This document shows, one piece after another, positions 1 to 8,533 of a DNA stretch of 64,000 nucleotides. The notes beneath the pieces are model-generated. The model had not been told where the DNA came from. It did not search any database and saw only the letters and a list, made by a program, of their open reading frames with translations. Within the stretch, counting starts at the first letter, position 1. Each line of letters begins with the position of its first letter. This DNA is from JANNSX01 sp031403155 (GTDB lineage: Bacteria > Pseudomonadota > Alphaproteobacteria > Rhizobiales > Hyphomicrobiaceae): NCBI GenBank assembly GCA_031403155.1, contig JANNSX010000092.1, positions 26,389-90,388 on the forward strand. The letters run 5' to 3'. Position numbers and translations under genes: made by a program.

Positions 1-411
1 CACGCCGATATCGGCCAGCAGAACCGCGAAGACGAGCTGCATCGCCAGCGGCCAATCGGACGGCCAGACCGCGCCGGCCCAGGGGATCCACATCGTCAGG
101 AACGGCAGGATCACCATCGAGTTGAACGAGCAAATCTCGTAGATGATGCCATGCGCGACATCGCGCGGCGTGTCGCCGTGGTCATGGTTCCACTCGGGCT
201 CATAGGGCGCGATGCGCTCGGCCACGAAGGAGATGCCGAGTGCCGCCAGCGCGACCGGCGCCAGCCAGTAGTAGGCATACCCATTGCCAACAATCGCGAT
301 GGCGATCGCGCTCGGCACGAGCAGCATGAAGGGGGCGTAGAGATGGCGGATGATCCAGACGGCGATCGAGGATCGCGCCGCCGCCGGGTTCATGTTGTGC
401 GCTAACGCCAT
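1..411 (-). CDS. Sterol desaturase / fatty acid hydroxylase family protein, N-terminal part only
   Basis: Reading leftward from an ATG at 411, an open frame of 137 codons continues past the left edge, so the C-terminal half is missing. The sequence has two hydrophobic segments near the start, then the phrase AERIAPYEPEWNHDHGDTPR followed by more hydrophobic stretches. A Pro-x-x-x-x-Trp/Asn-x-His-x-x-Asp-x-x-x-Asp pattern after the first membrane hairpin is usual in the di-iron sterol desaturase / fatty acid hydroxylase superfamily. The His-box motifs that bind iron would lie beyond the window and cannot be checked. An in-frame GTG two codons upstream is an alternative start, just after a TGA stop. 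Family call is from pattern recognition; substrate unknown. Confidence 0.6.
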   Translation of the reverse strand, partial: MALAHNMNPAAARSSIAVWIIRHLYAPFMLLVPSAIAIAIVGNGYAYYWLAPVALAALGISFVAERIAPYEPEWNHDHGDTPRDVAHGIIYEICSFNSMVILPFLTMWIPWAGAVWPSDWPLAMQLVFAVLLADIGV

Positions 412-649
412 CTGCACTCACTCGACATGTCCGGGCCGGCACAGGGGTCTGGACAGATTGGTAAAGACGAGCGTTTTCATAGATATACCCGTCTGCCCTC
501 AGATACAATACTCGATTGGGGGTAGACAACCCGGCACGTCGTCCGGCCTGCGGGTTGGGTTAACGGTTCCCGTCATCGCGTGTGCCGCCGAAAAGCTCGG
601 GAAGCGCCTTGCGCCGGTCGCGGGCCGCGAAAGCCCGGCGCGACGACAG

Positions 650-2446
650 TCAGGGTTGCGGCTCGAACCACCAGGTATCCACCTGATAGCCCGAGAGCGG
701 CGTTACCTCCGGGCGCTTCAGCTGCGACCAGACCGCCACCCACTGGTTCTTCAAGTGGAACAGCGGCACGACATAGTCGCCGGAGATCAACACGCGATCC
801 AAAGCGCGCACCGCCGAGACGAAGCTGTCGCGATCCTTGGCCGCGAGCACGGCCTGGATCATCGCGTCGGCCGCCGGGTTCTTGATGCCGGCGTAGTTGT
901 AGGAGCCCTTCTGATCGGCGACTGCTGAGCTCCAGCGGAAGCTCTGTTCGTTGCCGGGCGAAAGCGAGGCCGGATAGGCGAATTGGATGAGATCGAAATC
1001 GAACTCGTCGAGGCGCTTCTGGTACTGCACCTTCTCCATCTGACGAACAGTCAGGGCAATGCCGGCGCGCTTGAGACTTGCGGCGTAGGTTAGCACCAGG
1101 CGTTCCTGATCGGCGGTCAGCGTCAGAAACTCGAAGGCCAGCGGCGCGCCCGTCGCCGTGTTGACGAGCGTCCCCTCATTGAGATCGAACCCTGCTTCTT
1201 TCAGAAGTGCCAGCGCCTGACGCAGCGGTTTGCGATCCCGCCCACTGCCATCGGAGCGCATCTGCTGGAACGTGCCATCGAGCACACCGGCCTTGAGGCC
1301 ACTGGCGTGCGGCGCCAGCAATGCGCGCTCGGAGCTGTCGGCGGGCTTGCCGATCGACGATAGCTCCGAGCGCTCGAAGATGCTCTCGGTCCGGCTGTAA
1401 AGGCCGAAAAAGAGGTTTTTGTTGATCCACTCGAAATCGAACAGCAGCGCCAGCGCCTCCCGGACCCGTGGATCGTCCAGTGGTTTGCGGCGCGTGTTCA
1501 TGACGAAGGCAGTCATGCCCGCGGGCGTACCAATCGGCAGTTCGAGTTTCAGGACACGCCCATCGGCGACGGCGGGAAAATCGTAGAGGCTCGTCCAATT
1601 CGACGGATCGCCTTCCGACCAGATGTGGATGTCGCCGGTCTTGAAGCCCTCGAAGCGCGAGTTGCTATCGCGATTGACCTCGAAACGCACTACTTCCGGA
1701 TTGAACCGGCCGCGCATGACGTTCAAGTCCTTGCCCCAGTAGTCGGGATTGCGGCGGTAGGTGATGCTCCGGCCAGCTTCGACTTGAGCCACCAGATAGG
1801 GTCCGCTGCCGACCGGCGGCAACAAGGTCGTCTGTTCGAAGGTCGCCGGATCGACGGCGTGCTTGGGCACCACCGGCATCAGCCCCATGATGAGCGGGAT
1901 CTCGCGATCGCCGGAGGCATCGAAAGTGAATCGCACGGTGCGCTCGTCCTTGGCCTCCGCCTTGACGACCTTCTTGTAGTAAGTGCGGTGGTTCGGCCGG
2001 CCCTTCTCACGCAACAGCTCCATCGAGAAAATCACATCCGTGGCCAAGATCGGCTTACCATCTGAGAAGCGGGCCTTGGGATTGATGCGAAACTCGACCC
2101 AGCTACGGTCGTCCGGCGTTTCGACGGTTTCGGCGATGAGGCCATACAGCGAAAAGGGCTCATCGGCCGCCCGCTCGAGGAGCGATTCGTAGACATAGCC
2201 GCGCAAGCCCGGAGCGGGCGCGCCGTTGATGATCAGCGGGTTAAGACTGTCGAAGGCCTCCCCTGTCCCGAGCTTCAAGACACCGCCCTTGGGCGCATCC
2301 GGGTTGACGTAGTCGAACTGCGGAAATCCAGCCCCATATTTGAGGCTGCCATGCATGGCGATGCCGTGGCTGGGCTCGGCTGCCGCCGGCGCCATCCACG
2401 TCAGCAAAGCCAACAGTAAAGCTATCGCCGGGCCAATTCGCCGCAT
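650..2446 (-). CDS. YejA-like extracellular solute-binding protein (family 5) of an oligopeptide-type ABC importer
   Basis: 598 residues starting MRRIGPAIALLLALL, a signal peptide with likely cleavage after APAAA. The frame extends seven codons further upstream, but the signal sequence fits the ATG at 2446. Features of SBP_bac_5 proteins of the YejA type are clear: HGIAMHGSLKYGAGFPQFDY near the mature N-terminus, the KGGVLKLG segment, LNPLIINGAPAPGL, and a C-terminal tryptophan-rich WVAVWSQLKRPEV region. YejA binds oligopeptides (microcin C-like peptides in enterobacteria) in the periplasm and hands them to YejBEF. No yejB, yejE or yejF gene is adjacent: the next gene downstream is the desaturase fragment. 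It is divergent from the ialB-like gene across a 207-base gap that must hold both promoters. Family certain, peptide specificity not determinable. Confidence 0.9.
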   Translation of the reverse strand: MRRIGPAIALLLALLTWMAPAAAEPSHGIAMHGSLKYGAGFPQFDYVNPDAPKGGVLKLGTGEAFDSLNPLIINGAPAPGLRGYVYESLLERAADEPFSLYGLIAETVETPDDRSWVEFRINPKARFSDGKPILATDVIFSMELLREKGRPNHRTYYKKVVKAEAKDERTVRFTFDASGDREIPLIMGLMPVVPKHAVDPATFEQTTLLPPVGSGPYLVAQVEAGRSITYRRNPDYWGKDLNVMRGRFNPEVVRFEVNRDSNSRFEGFKTGDIHIWSEGDPSNWTSLYDFPAVADGRVLKLELPIGTPAGMTAFVMNTRRKPLDDPRVREALALLFDFEWINKNLFFGLYSRTESIFERSELSSIGKPADSSERALLAPHASGLKAGVLDGTFQQMRSDGSGRDRKPLRQALALLKEAGFDLNEGTLVNTATGAPLAFEFLTLTADQERLVLTYAASLKRAGIALTVRQMEKVQYQKRLDEFDFDLIQFAYPASLSPGNEQSFRWSSAVADQKGSYNYAGIKNPAADAMIQAVLAAKDRDSFVSAVRALDRVLISGDYVVPLFHLKNQWVAVWSQLKRPEVTPLSGYQVDTWWFEPQP

Positions 2447-2653
2447 GCTGTTCTCCGTCTCTTCCACAGCCGTTGCCCCCGCGACACGAAAGTCCTGGGG
2501 CGGCCCTTCCTTAGCAGGTTATGGTAGCCATGAGGCCACGGGATTGCCTCATTTCCAGGGTTGAGCCGTGTCTGAGCTATGACGCCTTTCGGGCGGACCG
2601 GCGAACAGGGGATGGGCGAGGCATCGCCCCGACAGCAAAGAGGTCGTTGAGAC

Positions 2654-3406
2654 ATGGCAGGACAAGTGTTCCATCACGTGCGCAAGCTCGGCCGGGTGGC
2701 AATTTCGGTTGGCCTGCTTACGGGCCTGGCGCTCGGCGCGGCTGCCCTATCGCCGGCAATGGCCCAGGACGACACGACAGAGGCCGAAGGCACCAAGAAG
2801 AAGGACAAGGGCAAGGAGAAGGTCAGCCTCTGGGTGAAGCTCTGCGAGAAGGCCCAGGTCAAGAAGGACGACAAGGACAAGAAAGAGATCTGCATCACCC
2901 ACCAGGAGCAGCTCGACCGGAACACGGGCGGGCCCATGGTGTCGGCCGCCGTGCGCAGCGTGGAAGGTGCTCCGGCTCAGCGCTTCCTGGTAACAGTGCC
3001 GCTCGGCATGGCGATCCCAGCCGGAGCGCAGGTCAAGATCGACGACCAGAAGGAGCCGATGAAGCTCACCTACACTTACTGCTTTCCGAATGGATGCACG
3101 GCCGAGACCGAGGCGTCGGAGGAGCTGCTCAAGACCATGAAGGGCGGCAAGGAGCTGTTCGTCTCCGCCATCAGCGTCATCGGTGAGCAGGTGCTATTCA
3201 AGCTGCCGCTCGCGGGCTTCAAGGAGTCGATCGAGGGCAAGCCCGTCGACACGGCGCAGTTCGCGAATGTCCGCCGCCAGTACCTCATCAAGTATCGTGA
3301 GACGCTGATCAAGAAGGCCAAGCAGGCAGACGCCGAGAAGAAAAAGAAGAAGAAGGAAGAAGGCGCCGAGGGCGAGCAGGCGCCGGCCGAGGGCGAGCAG
3401 CAATAG
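2654..3406 (+). CDS. Invasion-associated locus B (IalB) family periplasmic protein
   Basis: 250 residues. An N-terminal signal peptide ends near residue 37 (LSPAMA, then QDD). The mature part starts with a Lys/Glu/Asp-rich stretch, then the IalB domain: ICITHQEQ, SAAVRSVEG, a VPLGMAIPAG segment, and two conserved cysteines in YCFPNGCTAE. The last 40 residues are almost only Lys, Glu, Ala and Gln, a low-complexity tail. IalB-family proteins are widespread in Hyphomicrobiales envelopes; the name comes from Bartonella invasion, but in free-living species the role is not established. A perfect 11-base-arm hairpin follows the gene at 3432-3458. Confidence 0.85.
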   Translation: MAGQVFHHVRKLGRVAISVGLLTGLALGAAALSPAMAQDDTTEAEGTKKKDKGKEKVSLWVKLCEKAQVKKDDKDKKEICITHQEQLDRNTGGPMVSAAVRSVEGAPAQRFLVTVPLGMAIPAGAQVKIDDQKEPMKLTYTYCFPNGCTAETEASEELLKTMKGGKELFVSAISVIGEQVLFKLPLAGFKESIEGKPVDTAQFANVRRQYLIKYRETLIKKAKQADAEKKKKKKEEGAEGEQAPAEGEQQ

Positions 3407-3431
3407 CTCTCGTGACCGTGGACGCATGATC

Positions 3432-3458
3432 CGACGCCCCGGCAACACCGGGGCGTCG
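3432..3458 (+). terminator. Hairpin after the ialB-like gene
   Basis: Perfect inverted repeat, arms CGACGCCCCGG / CCGGGGCGTCG around a 5-base loop (CAACA), 25 bases after the ialB-like stop codon. A weak T-containing run (TCATTTG) follows. It fits an intrinsic terminator between this gene and the dipeptide epimerase gene, which starts 20 bases later. Confidence 0.65.
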
Positions 3459-3478
3459 TCATTTGAGGAGCCCGCAGC

Positions 3479-4459
3479 ATGCGTTCGCTCGACGTCGCAA
3501 TCGAGCGCTGGCCGATCGCCGGCGAGTTCCGCATTTCGCGTGGCGCCAAGACCGAGGCGGTGGTCGTGGTCGCGTCGGTGCGGGATGGCGACGGGTGTGG
3601 CCGGGGCGAGTGCACGCCCTATCCGCGCTATGGCGAGACACCGGAAGGGGTTGCCGGGCAGATCGGCGCGATGTCGGGCAAGATCGCCGCCGGACTGGAT
3701 CGGCACGGGTTGCTCGAGGCCATGCCGGCGGGAGCGGCGCGCAATGCCATCGACTGCGCACTCATCGACCTCGAAGCGAAAAGGTCGGGCCGCCGGGCGG
3801 CCGAGCTCATGGGCGCGCCGGTGCCGCCACGGATCCTCACCTGCTATACGCTGAGCCTCGCCTCACCGGCCGCGATGGCCAAGCAGGCCGAGGCGCAATG
3901 GCGGCTACCGCTGTTGAAGCTCAAGCTCGGCGGGCCCGAGGATGCCGCGCGTATGCGGCTCGTCCGTAAAGCAAGACCCGAGGCGCGCCTCGTCGCCGAC
4001 GCAAACGAAGGGTGGGCCGAGGCCGACCTCGAGCAGTTACTCGCCGTGGCGGCCGAGTGCGGCTTCGAAACCATCGAGCAGCCTCTTCCCGCACAGGCCG
4101 ACGGGATGTTGTCGCGGATCAAGCACCCCGTCCCCGTCACGGCCGACGAGTCCGCTCACGTCGCCAACGATCTTTCCGCTCTGCGCGACCGCTACGACGG
4201 TGTCAACCTGAAGCTCGACAAGACGGGAGGCCTGACGGCCGCGCTCGCCGCCGCGAAAACCGCAACCGCCGCCGGCTTCGACATCATGGTGGGCTCGATG
4301 GTCGCGACCTCGCTCGCCATGGCGCCTGCCCTGCATCTCGCCGGATACGCACGCTGGGTCGATCTCGACGGCCCCTTGCTGCTCGCGAAGGATCGCGAGC
4401 CCGGCATTCGCTATGATGGCGGCTGGATCACGCCGCCCGGTCCGCAGTTGTGGGGCTGA
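3479..4459 (+). CDS. dgcA: L-Ala-D/L-Glu (dipeptide) epimerase, enolase superfamily
   Basis: 326 residues, ATG preceded by a GAGGAG ribosome-binding site. All expected active-site elements of the muconate-lactonizing subgroup are present: KLKL with catalytic Lys149, metal ligands Asp174 (VADANEGW), Glu200 (TIEQPLP) and Asp223 (TADESA), second acid/base Lys248 (LDKTGG), and the substrate loop GSMVATS. This set matches dipeptide epimerases that convert L-Ala-D-Glu from murein peptide to L-Ala-L-Glu for recycling. It follows ialB on the same strand after a hairpin; the 58-base repeat array follows it directly. Other dipeptide specificities within the family cannot be excluded. Confidence 0.85.
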   Translation: MRSLDVAIERWPIAGEFRISRGAKTEAVVVVASVRDGDGCGRGECTPYPRYGETPEGVAGQIGAMSGKIAAGLDRHGLLEAMPAGAARNAIDCALIDLEAKRSGRRAAELMGAPVPPRILTCYTLSLASPAAMAKQAEAQWRLPLLKLKLGGPEDAARMRLVRKARPEARLVADANEGWAEADLEQLLAVAAECGFETIEQPLPAQADGMLSRIKHPVPVTADESAHVANDLSALRDRYDGVNLKLDKTGGLTAALAAAKTATAAGFDIMVGSMVATSLAMAPALHLAGYARWVDLDGPLLLAKDREPGIRYDGGWITPPGPQLWG

Positions 4460-4465
4460 GCTCCA

Positions 4466-4774
4466 AGGGTTTGTCGTTCTTCTTGTCGGAAAACCGCTTC
4501 GGATCCCGGCCTTCGCCGGGACAGGCTTTTCCGGAAGCACTCTCCTTGGTTTGTCGTGCTTCTTCTCGGAAAACCGCTTCGCACTTTTCCGGAAGCACTC
4601 TCCTTGGTTTGTCGTGCTTCTTCTCGGAAAACCGCTTCGCATTTTTCCGGAAGCACTCTCCTTGGTTTGTCGTGCTTCTTCTCGGAAAACCGCTTCGCAC
4701 TTTTCCGGAAGCACTCTCCTTGGTCTGTCGTGCTTCTTCTCGGAAAACCGCTTCGCACTTTTCCGGAAGCACTC
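4466..4774 (-). repeat. Tandem array of 58-base palindromic repeat (family A), five units
   Basis: Four near-identical units begin at 4543, 4601, 4659 and 4717 (exact 58-base spacing). They are preceded at 4466-4542 by a fifth, longer variant that carries an extra GC-rich palindrome (CCCGGCCTTCGCCGGG). Each unit contains the inverted pair CGGAAAACCGCTTCGCAC / TTTTCCGG flanked by GTGCTTC and GAAGCAC. Differences between units are single bases (ACTTTT or ATTTTT, GGTTTG or GGTCTG). The array lies between the convergent epimerase and MFS genes, and its right end supplies the MFS stop codon. The reverse complement of the unit recurs at 12925-13043, 32037-32116 and 54340-54397. Confidence 0.9.
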
Positions 4775-5955
4775 TAGTCGGGGACAATCGGCTTTCCGTC
4801 CCACAGCCTCGACAGCAACAGTCCAACGGCCACGCCAGCCGCCGATAACCCCGCCATCACGAAGAAAGCATGTCCGGCAAGCGCCGCGTAAAGCGGCCCC
4901 GACACCATCATGACGCCGCCCATGCCGATGCCCCCGACCATCGCGGAGTAGAGCCCCTGGGCGGTGGCGCTGAGCCGCTGTGGCACCGCATTGGCCAGCA
5001 GGTAGATCGCGCCCAGATGGCAGGCGCCGAAGCTCAGGGCATGCAGCAGCTGGATTGCGAGCAGAGCACCCGCCGGTGGATCGAACGCCGTCAGCACCCA
5101 GCGCAAGGTGCCGGCGATACCGCCGATGATGACGAGATTGAGCGGACCGATGCGACGGAGCGGCCAGGCCGCGAAACTGAAGATGATGATCTCCGCCCCC
5201 GTGCCCAGCGCCCAGAGGATGCCGATGGTTCCCGTCGAGATCCCCGTCGATTGCCAGTGCAGTGTGCCGAAGACATAGAGCAGCGCATGCGCGGCCTGGA
5301 TCAGCGATACGGCAACGAGCAACAAGAGAAAGGCGCGCGAGTGCAGCAATCGCCCGGCATCTGCGAGGCGGAGCGGCTTGAGCGGCGCGCCCTCGCGTTT
5401 GGGTGGTCGCGGCAACAGCAGCGCGGCGGGCAAGGTCGTGGCGATCACCGCCAGGATCATCCAGTAGGCGGCGGATGTGCCGAAATGCTCGATGAGCCAG
5501 CCGCCCGCGAAGCTCGCCAGGATGAAGGCGAAAGAGCCGAAACTTCTGATCTTGCCGTAGTCGATGCCGTGGCTGCGGACGGCCTGGGTCGCCAGGCTCT
5601 CGGTCATCGGGATGACGCTGGTCCACACGGATGCGAAGAGGATGGCGACGGCGAGAACACTCCACAACCCCGTCGCAAGGCCGAACAGCGCGAAGGCAGC
5701 TGTCGCGCCCGCGCATAGAATGATCAGCGTGCCGCGATGGGCGCCGGTCCGGTCAGCCGCGAATGCGATGGCCGGGGCCGAGAAGACACGCACCAGCAGC
5801 GGCACCGCGAGGACGATGCCGATCGTCTGCGCGTCGAACCCGCGCGATGAGAGGAACACGGGAAAGAACGGCAGATGCACGCCGATGACCGCGAAGGTCG
5901 TGACGAAGAACAGGATCAGGCGGATCGACATGTCCCGATCGGCGCCGGAGGGCAT
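4774..5955 (-). CDS. MFS transporter (HcaT / nucleoside-proton symporter-like)
   Basis: 393 residues with about twelve hydrophobic segments. It starts MPSGADRDMSIRLILFFVTT with an AGAGAG sequence upstream of this ATG; the internal Met at residue 9 lacks a ribosome-binding site. The segment LPFFPVFLSSRGFDAQTIG and ATQAVRSHGIDYGKIRSFGS resemble the MFS_1-like / phenylpropionate permease group, but the substrate cannot be read from sequence. It lies 17 bases downstream of the threonine dehydratase gene on the same strand and is probably co-transcribed. Its stop codon TAG falls at the edge of the 58-base repeat array, so the array forms the 3' end of the transcript. Confidence 0.8.
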   Translation of the reverse strand: MPSGADRDMSIRLILFFVTTFAVIGVHLPFFPVFLSSRGFDAQTIGIVLAVPLLVRVFSAPAIAFAADRTGAHRGTLIILCAGATAAFALFGLATGLWSVLAVAILFASVWTSVIPMTESLATQAVRSHGIDYGKIRSFGSFAFILASFAGGWLIEHFGTSAAYWMILAVIATTLPAALLLPRPPKREGAPLKPLRLADAGRLLHSRAFLLLLVAVSLIQAAHALLYVFGTLHWQSTGISTGTIGILWALGTGAEIIIFSFAAWPLRRIGPLNLVIIGGIAGTLRWVLTAFDPPAGALLAIQLLHALSFGACHLGAIYLLANAVPQRLSATAQGLYSAMVGGIGMGGVMMVSGPLYAALAGHAFFVMAGLSAAGVAVGLLLSRLWDGKPIVPD

Positions 5956-5972
5956 TTGGCGGACTCTCTGGT

Positions 5973-6950
5973 TCAGCCGCCGGCCAGGATCTCGGCGAAG
6001 GCGATCGGATCGACATTGCCGCCGGAGAGCACGACCACGGCCGTCCGGCCATCGAGCCTGATCCGCCCGGCGAGCAACGCCGCGAAGGCGGCGGCTCCGC
6101 CCGGCTCGACGACGAGCTTCAATTCCGAGAAGGCGACGCGCATCGCCTCCTTTACCTCGGCATCGCTGACGCGCAAGCTGCCCGACAGCCGCGCTTTCGC
6201 GAGTGAGAATGTAAGGTCGCTCGAAGACGAGGCCATGAGGGCATCGCAGATTGACCCGCTTGCGAGCCGGTTGCTCTCGCGCGTGCCGCTCTCCAGGGAG
6301 CGGGCGAGATCATCGAAGGCTTCGGGCTCGACGGCATAAATCTCGGCGCTGGGCGCAAGGGCCTTCACGGCCGTGGCGATGCCGGTCGAAAGACCTCCAC
6401 CGCTGCAAGGCGCCAGCACGACATCCGGTGTCAACCCAAACGCCTTCGCCTGCATCATCGCCTCGAGGCCGGCCGTGCCTTGACCGCAGATGACGTCGAA
6501 ATTGTCGAAGGGATGAATAAAGGCGGCTTTGCGCTCGCGCTGGTAGCGTGCGGCGATTTCCTCGCGATCTTGCGTCTCCCGATTGTAGAGCACGACCTCG
6601 GCGCCGGCAGACTTCGTCCCCTCGATCTTGAGGCGTGGCGCGTCGGCCGGCATGACGATCAGCGCGGCATGACCCAACAGCCGCGCCGCCTCGGCGACGC
6701 CTTGCGCGTGATTGCCCGAGGAGCAGGCGACGACGCCGCCCGGAAAGACTTTTCGGTCGACCTGCGAGATGGCGTTGTAGGCCCCACGGAACTTGAAAGC
6801 GCCGATCCGCTGCAATGTCTCGCATTTGAAGAGCACGCGCCCGCCGAGCCGCTTGTCAATCGCGGCTGAGCCGATCAACGGCGTGACCTTGGCTTCGGCG
6901 GCGATGCGGTCGCGGGCGGCTTCGATATCGGCGAGCGTCGGATGGCGCAT
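5973..6950 (-). CDS. PLP-dependent threonine/serine dehydratase without regulatory domain
   Basis: 325 residues from the ATG at 6950 (MRHPTLADIE); the frame is open 42 codons further upstream but overlaps the end of the glycosyltransferase gene. The PLP lysine is Lys53 in GAFKFRGA. The SSGNHAQG phosphate-binding/substrate loop, the glycine loop CSGGGLSTG and the C-terminal LSGGN are present. Length stops after the catalytic domain: there is no ACT-like regulatory domain as in biosynthetic IlvA. This places it with catabolic threonine ammonia-lyases, serine racemases and hydroxyaspartate dehydratases, which share this fold. The gene is 61 bases downstream of the glycosyltransferase gene and 17 bases upstream of the MFS gene. 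Confidence 0.82.
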   Translation of the reverse strand: MRHPTLADIEAARDRIAAEAKVTPLIGSAAIDKRLGGRVLFKCETLQRIGAFKFRGAYNAISQVDRKVFPGGVVACSSGNHAQGVAEAARLLGHAALIVMPADAPRLKIEGTKSAGAEVVLYNRETQDREEIAARYQRERKAAFIHPFDNFDVICGQGTAGLEAMMQAKAFGLTPDVVLAPCSGGGLSTGIATAVKALAPSAEIYAVEPEAFDDLARSLESGTRESNRLASGSICDALMASSSSDLTFSLAKARLSGSLRVSDAEVKEAMRVAFSELKLVVEPGGAAAFAALLAGRIRLDGRTAVVVLSGGNVDPIAFAEILAGG

Positions 6951-7011
6951 GGAACAGGCTCGTGGTGGTGCGTTGGAATAAAAGTCAGTCTCGCACGCCG
7001 CGCCCCGTATC

Positions 7012-8079
7012 TCAACGCGCGGGAAGCCGGGCGAGCACATCCGCAGCTTGCGGAATCGTCCGGCCTCGCGCGGCATTGGCGTCGATGACGTTGCGGAGAA
7101 ACATCTCCGCCGTGCGGCGCCAGCTGAAGCGAAGCGCGTGCCGGCGGATCGCGTCGCGATCGAGCGTCAATGCCGCGCGCACGGCCTCGCCGAGATTCTC
7201 GAAAAGACACCCGCTGACACCTTGCACGACGACATCGATCGGACCCGTCACAGGGAAGGCCGCAACCGGCACACCCGAGGCCATCGCTTCCAAAAGCACG
7301 ATGCCGAAGGTGTCGGTCAGGCTCGGGAAGACGAACACATCCGCCGAGGCAAAGTGGCGAGCGAGCGCCTCGCCGAATTGCGGGCCGCAGAAGATCGCTT
7401 GCGCGTAGCGCGCGCGGAGATCTTCGAGCGCCGGGCCAATCCCCACGATGACTTTTTGGCCAGGCACATCGAGTTCGAGAAAGGCCTCGAGATTCTTCTC
7501 GACCGCGATGCGCCCGACATAGAGGAGCACCGGCCCCGCACCGAACAGGCGATCAGGTCGTGGCTTGAACAGCTCGGTATCGACGCCGCGCGTCCAGGGC
7601 AGGATGTCTTTGAAACCCCGCTGCTTCAGCTCCGCGGCAAGCGACGTCGTCGCGACCATCACACCCGCTCCCCGATTATGAAACCAGCGCTGCACCCCAT
7701 AGCCCCAGTCCGCGGGCACCGGCGCCCGCGCCGAAAGATAGTCCGCGAAGCGCGTGTGGAAGCTCGTGGTGAAGGGTAGCCGGCGATCGCGTGCGAAACG
7801 GCTTGCGGCAAGGCCGATCGGCCCCTCGGTGGCGATGTGGAGATAGGACGCGCCGCTGCGATCGAAGGCCTCGGCAACGCTGCGGCGGCCAATCAGAGCG
7901 AGACGGATTTCAGGGTAGCTCGGCAAAGGTAGCGAGCGCCGGCCTTCGGGCGTCAGGAAGGTAAGCTCGGCACCGAGATCGGGAAGCGCGTTCGCCAGCC
8001 GCTCATAGGTGCGCACGACGCCGTTGACCTGCGGCCGCCAGGCGTCTGTCGCTACGAGGATGCGGAGGGGCGCGCTCAT
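7012..8079 (-). CDS. Glycosyltransferase family 4 (alpha-mannosyltransferase-like)
   Basis: 355 residues of GT-B fold. The N-terminal domain opens ILVATDAWRPQVNGVVRTYE, characteristic of GDP-mannose-dependent mannosyltransferases that act on glycolipids (MgtA/PimB-like). The C-terminal domain has LLYVGRIAVEKN and the donor-binding FPSLTDTFGIVLLEAMASG. In the usual E-x7-E pair the first acidic residue is Asp here, a common substitution. No signal peptide; probably a cytoplasmic-face enzyme adding a sugar to a lipid or polysaccharide. A strong terminator lies immediately upstream at 8113-8155, so its own promoter would have to lie between that terminator and 8079, or transcription reads through. 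Confidence 0.85.
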   Translation of the reverse strand: MSAPLRILVATDAWRPQVNGVVRTYERLANALPDLGAELTFLTPEGRRSLPLPSYPEIRLALIGRRSVAEAFDRSGASYLHIATEGPIGLAASRFARDRRLPFTTSFHTRFADYLSARAPVPADWGYGVQRWFHNRGAGVMVATTSLAAELKQRGFKDILPWTRGVDTELFKPRPDRLFGAGPVLLYVGRIAVEKNLEAFLELDVPGQKVIVGIGPALEDLRARYAQAIFCGPQFGEALARHFASADVFVFPSLTDTFGIVLLEAMASGVPVAAFPVTGPIDVVVQGVSGCLFENLGEAVRAALTLDRDAIRRHALRFSWRRTAEMFLRNVIDANAARGRTIPQAADVLARLPAR

Positions 8080-8112
8080 GGGGCGCCCTTGGTGAAATTC
8101 GATGGCAGCTCA

Positions 8113-8155
8113 CAAAAAAAAGAGACCGATCCAGAATACCCGGACCGGCCTCTCA
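8113..8155 (-). terminator. Rho-independent terminator on the minus strand
   Basis: On the minus strand, arms AGAGGCCGGTCC and GGATCGGTCTCT pair with two G-U positions around an 8-base loop, directly followed by eight T residues. This is the clearest intrinsic terminator in the window. No convincing protein gene lies immediately upstream, so it probably ends a non-coding transcript from 8160-8400 or transcripts from the secreted protein gene at 8534-9019. Confidence 0.85.
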
Positions 8156-8400
8156 AATGAAACTGAAGCCGCATGATGCGCCCCAGCTTCTCCCCCAAGT
8201 CGCCCCAACTTGGTCTAGTGTGACAGGCGCCGATCCTCACCCCCCCGAGCAAGTCGTCGCCCTCACGAGCACTGATATCGCAGAGGATGGTTCCGCTTGC
8301 AACTAGTTGAATACAGGATACGCCGCTGGCGTGGCGCATGCGCAACAGGAAGCTCTGGGACACTCGCCGCCGCATTACCCACTTGTACCCAACCCAGTTA
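8156..8400 (-). ncRNA. Candidate small RNA ending at the terminator
   Basis: The 454-base gap between the glycosyltransferase and the secreted-protein gene holds no credible protein gene. A 99-codon open frame reads straight through the terminator stem and has atypical composition. The minus strand shows a possible promoter (TTCACA, 17 bases, then GGTACA) near 8410-8385, followed by a G-rich stretch and the terminator at 8113-8155. A stable transcript of about 250 nt would fit. No known RNA family was recognised. It could instead be the 3' untranslated region of the 8534-9019 gene. Confidence 0.3.
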
Positions 8401-8533
8401 CAAATTTGTGAAACCTCGCGAAATTGCTTTCACTAGATATGTTTTCCACAGATAGAACGTAGTCTGCTGATCCGCATTGCGCACCTCCTGTGGCGTCGAC
8501 TCGACGGCGGCTGTGGCTTCATCGCCACGCCCA

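Noticed and set aside
4466..4774. Regularly spaced repeats that could be taken for a CRISPR array
   Set aside because: Units are contiguous 58-base copies with no unique spacers, and there are no cas genes; the same unit occurs singly elsewhere.
4411..4913. Open frames on both strands with recurring peptide phrases such as RKTASHFSGSTL or GKPLRTFPEAL
   Set aside because: They are translations of the 58-base repeat; the same phrases occur wherever the repeat lies and no ribosome-binding site or family supports them.
8076..8375. A 99-codon frame with an ATGA overlap to the glycosyltransferase gene
   Set aside because: It reads through a strong terminator stem and poly-T tract, and its composition is not protein-like.
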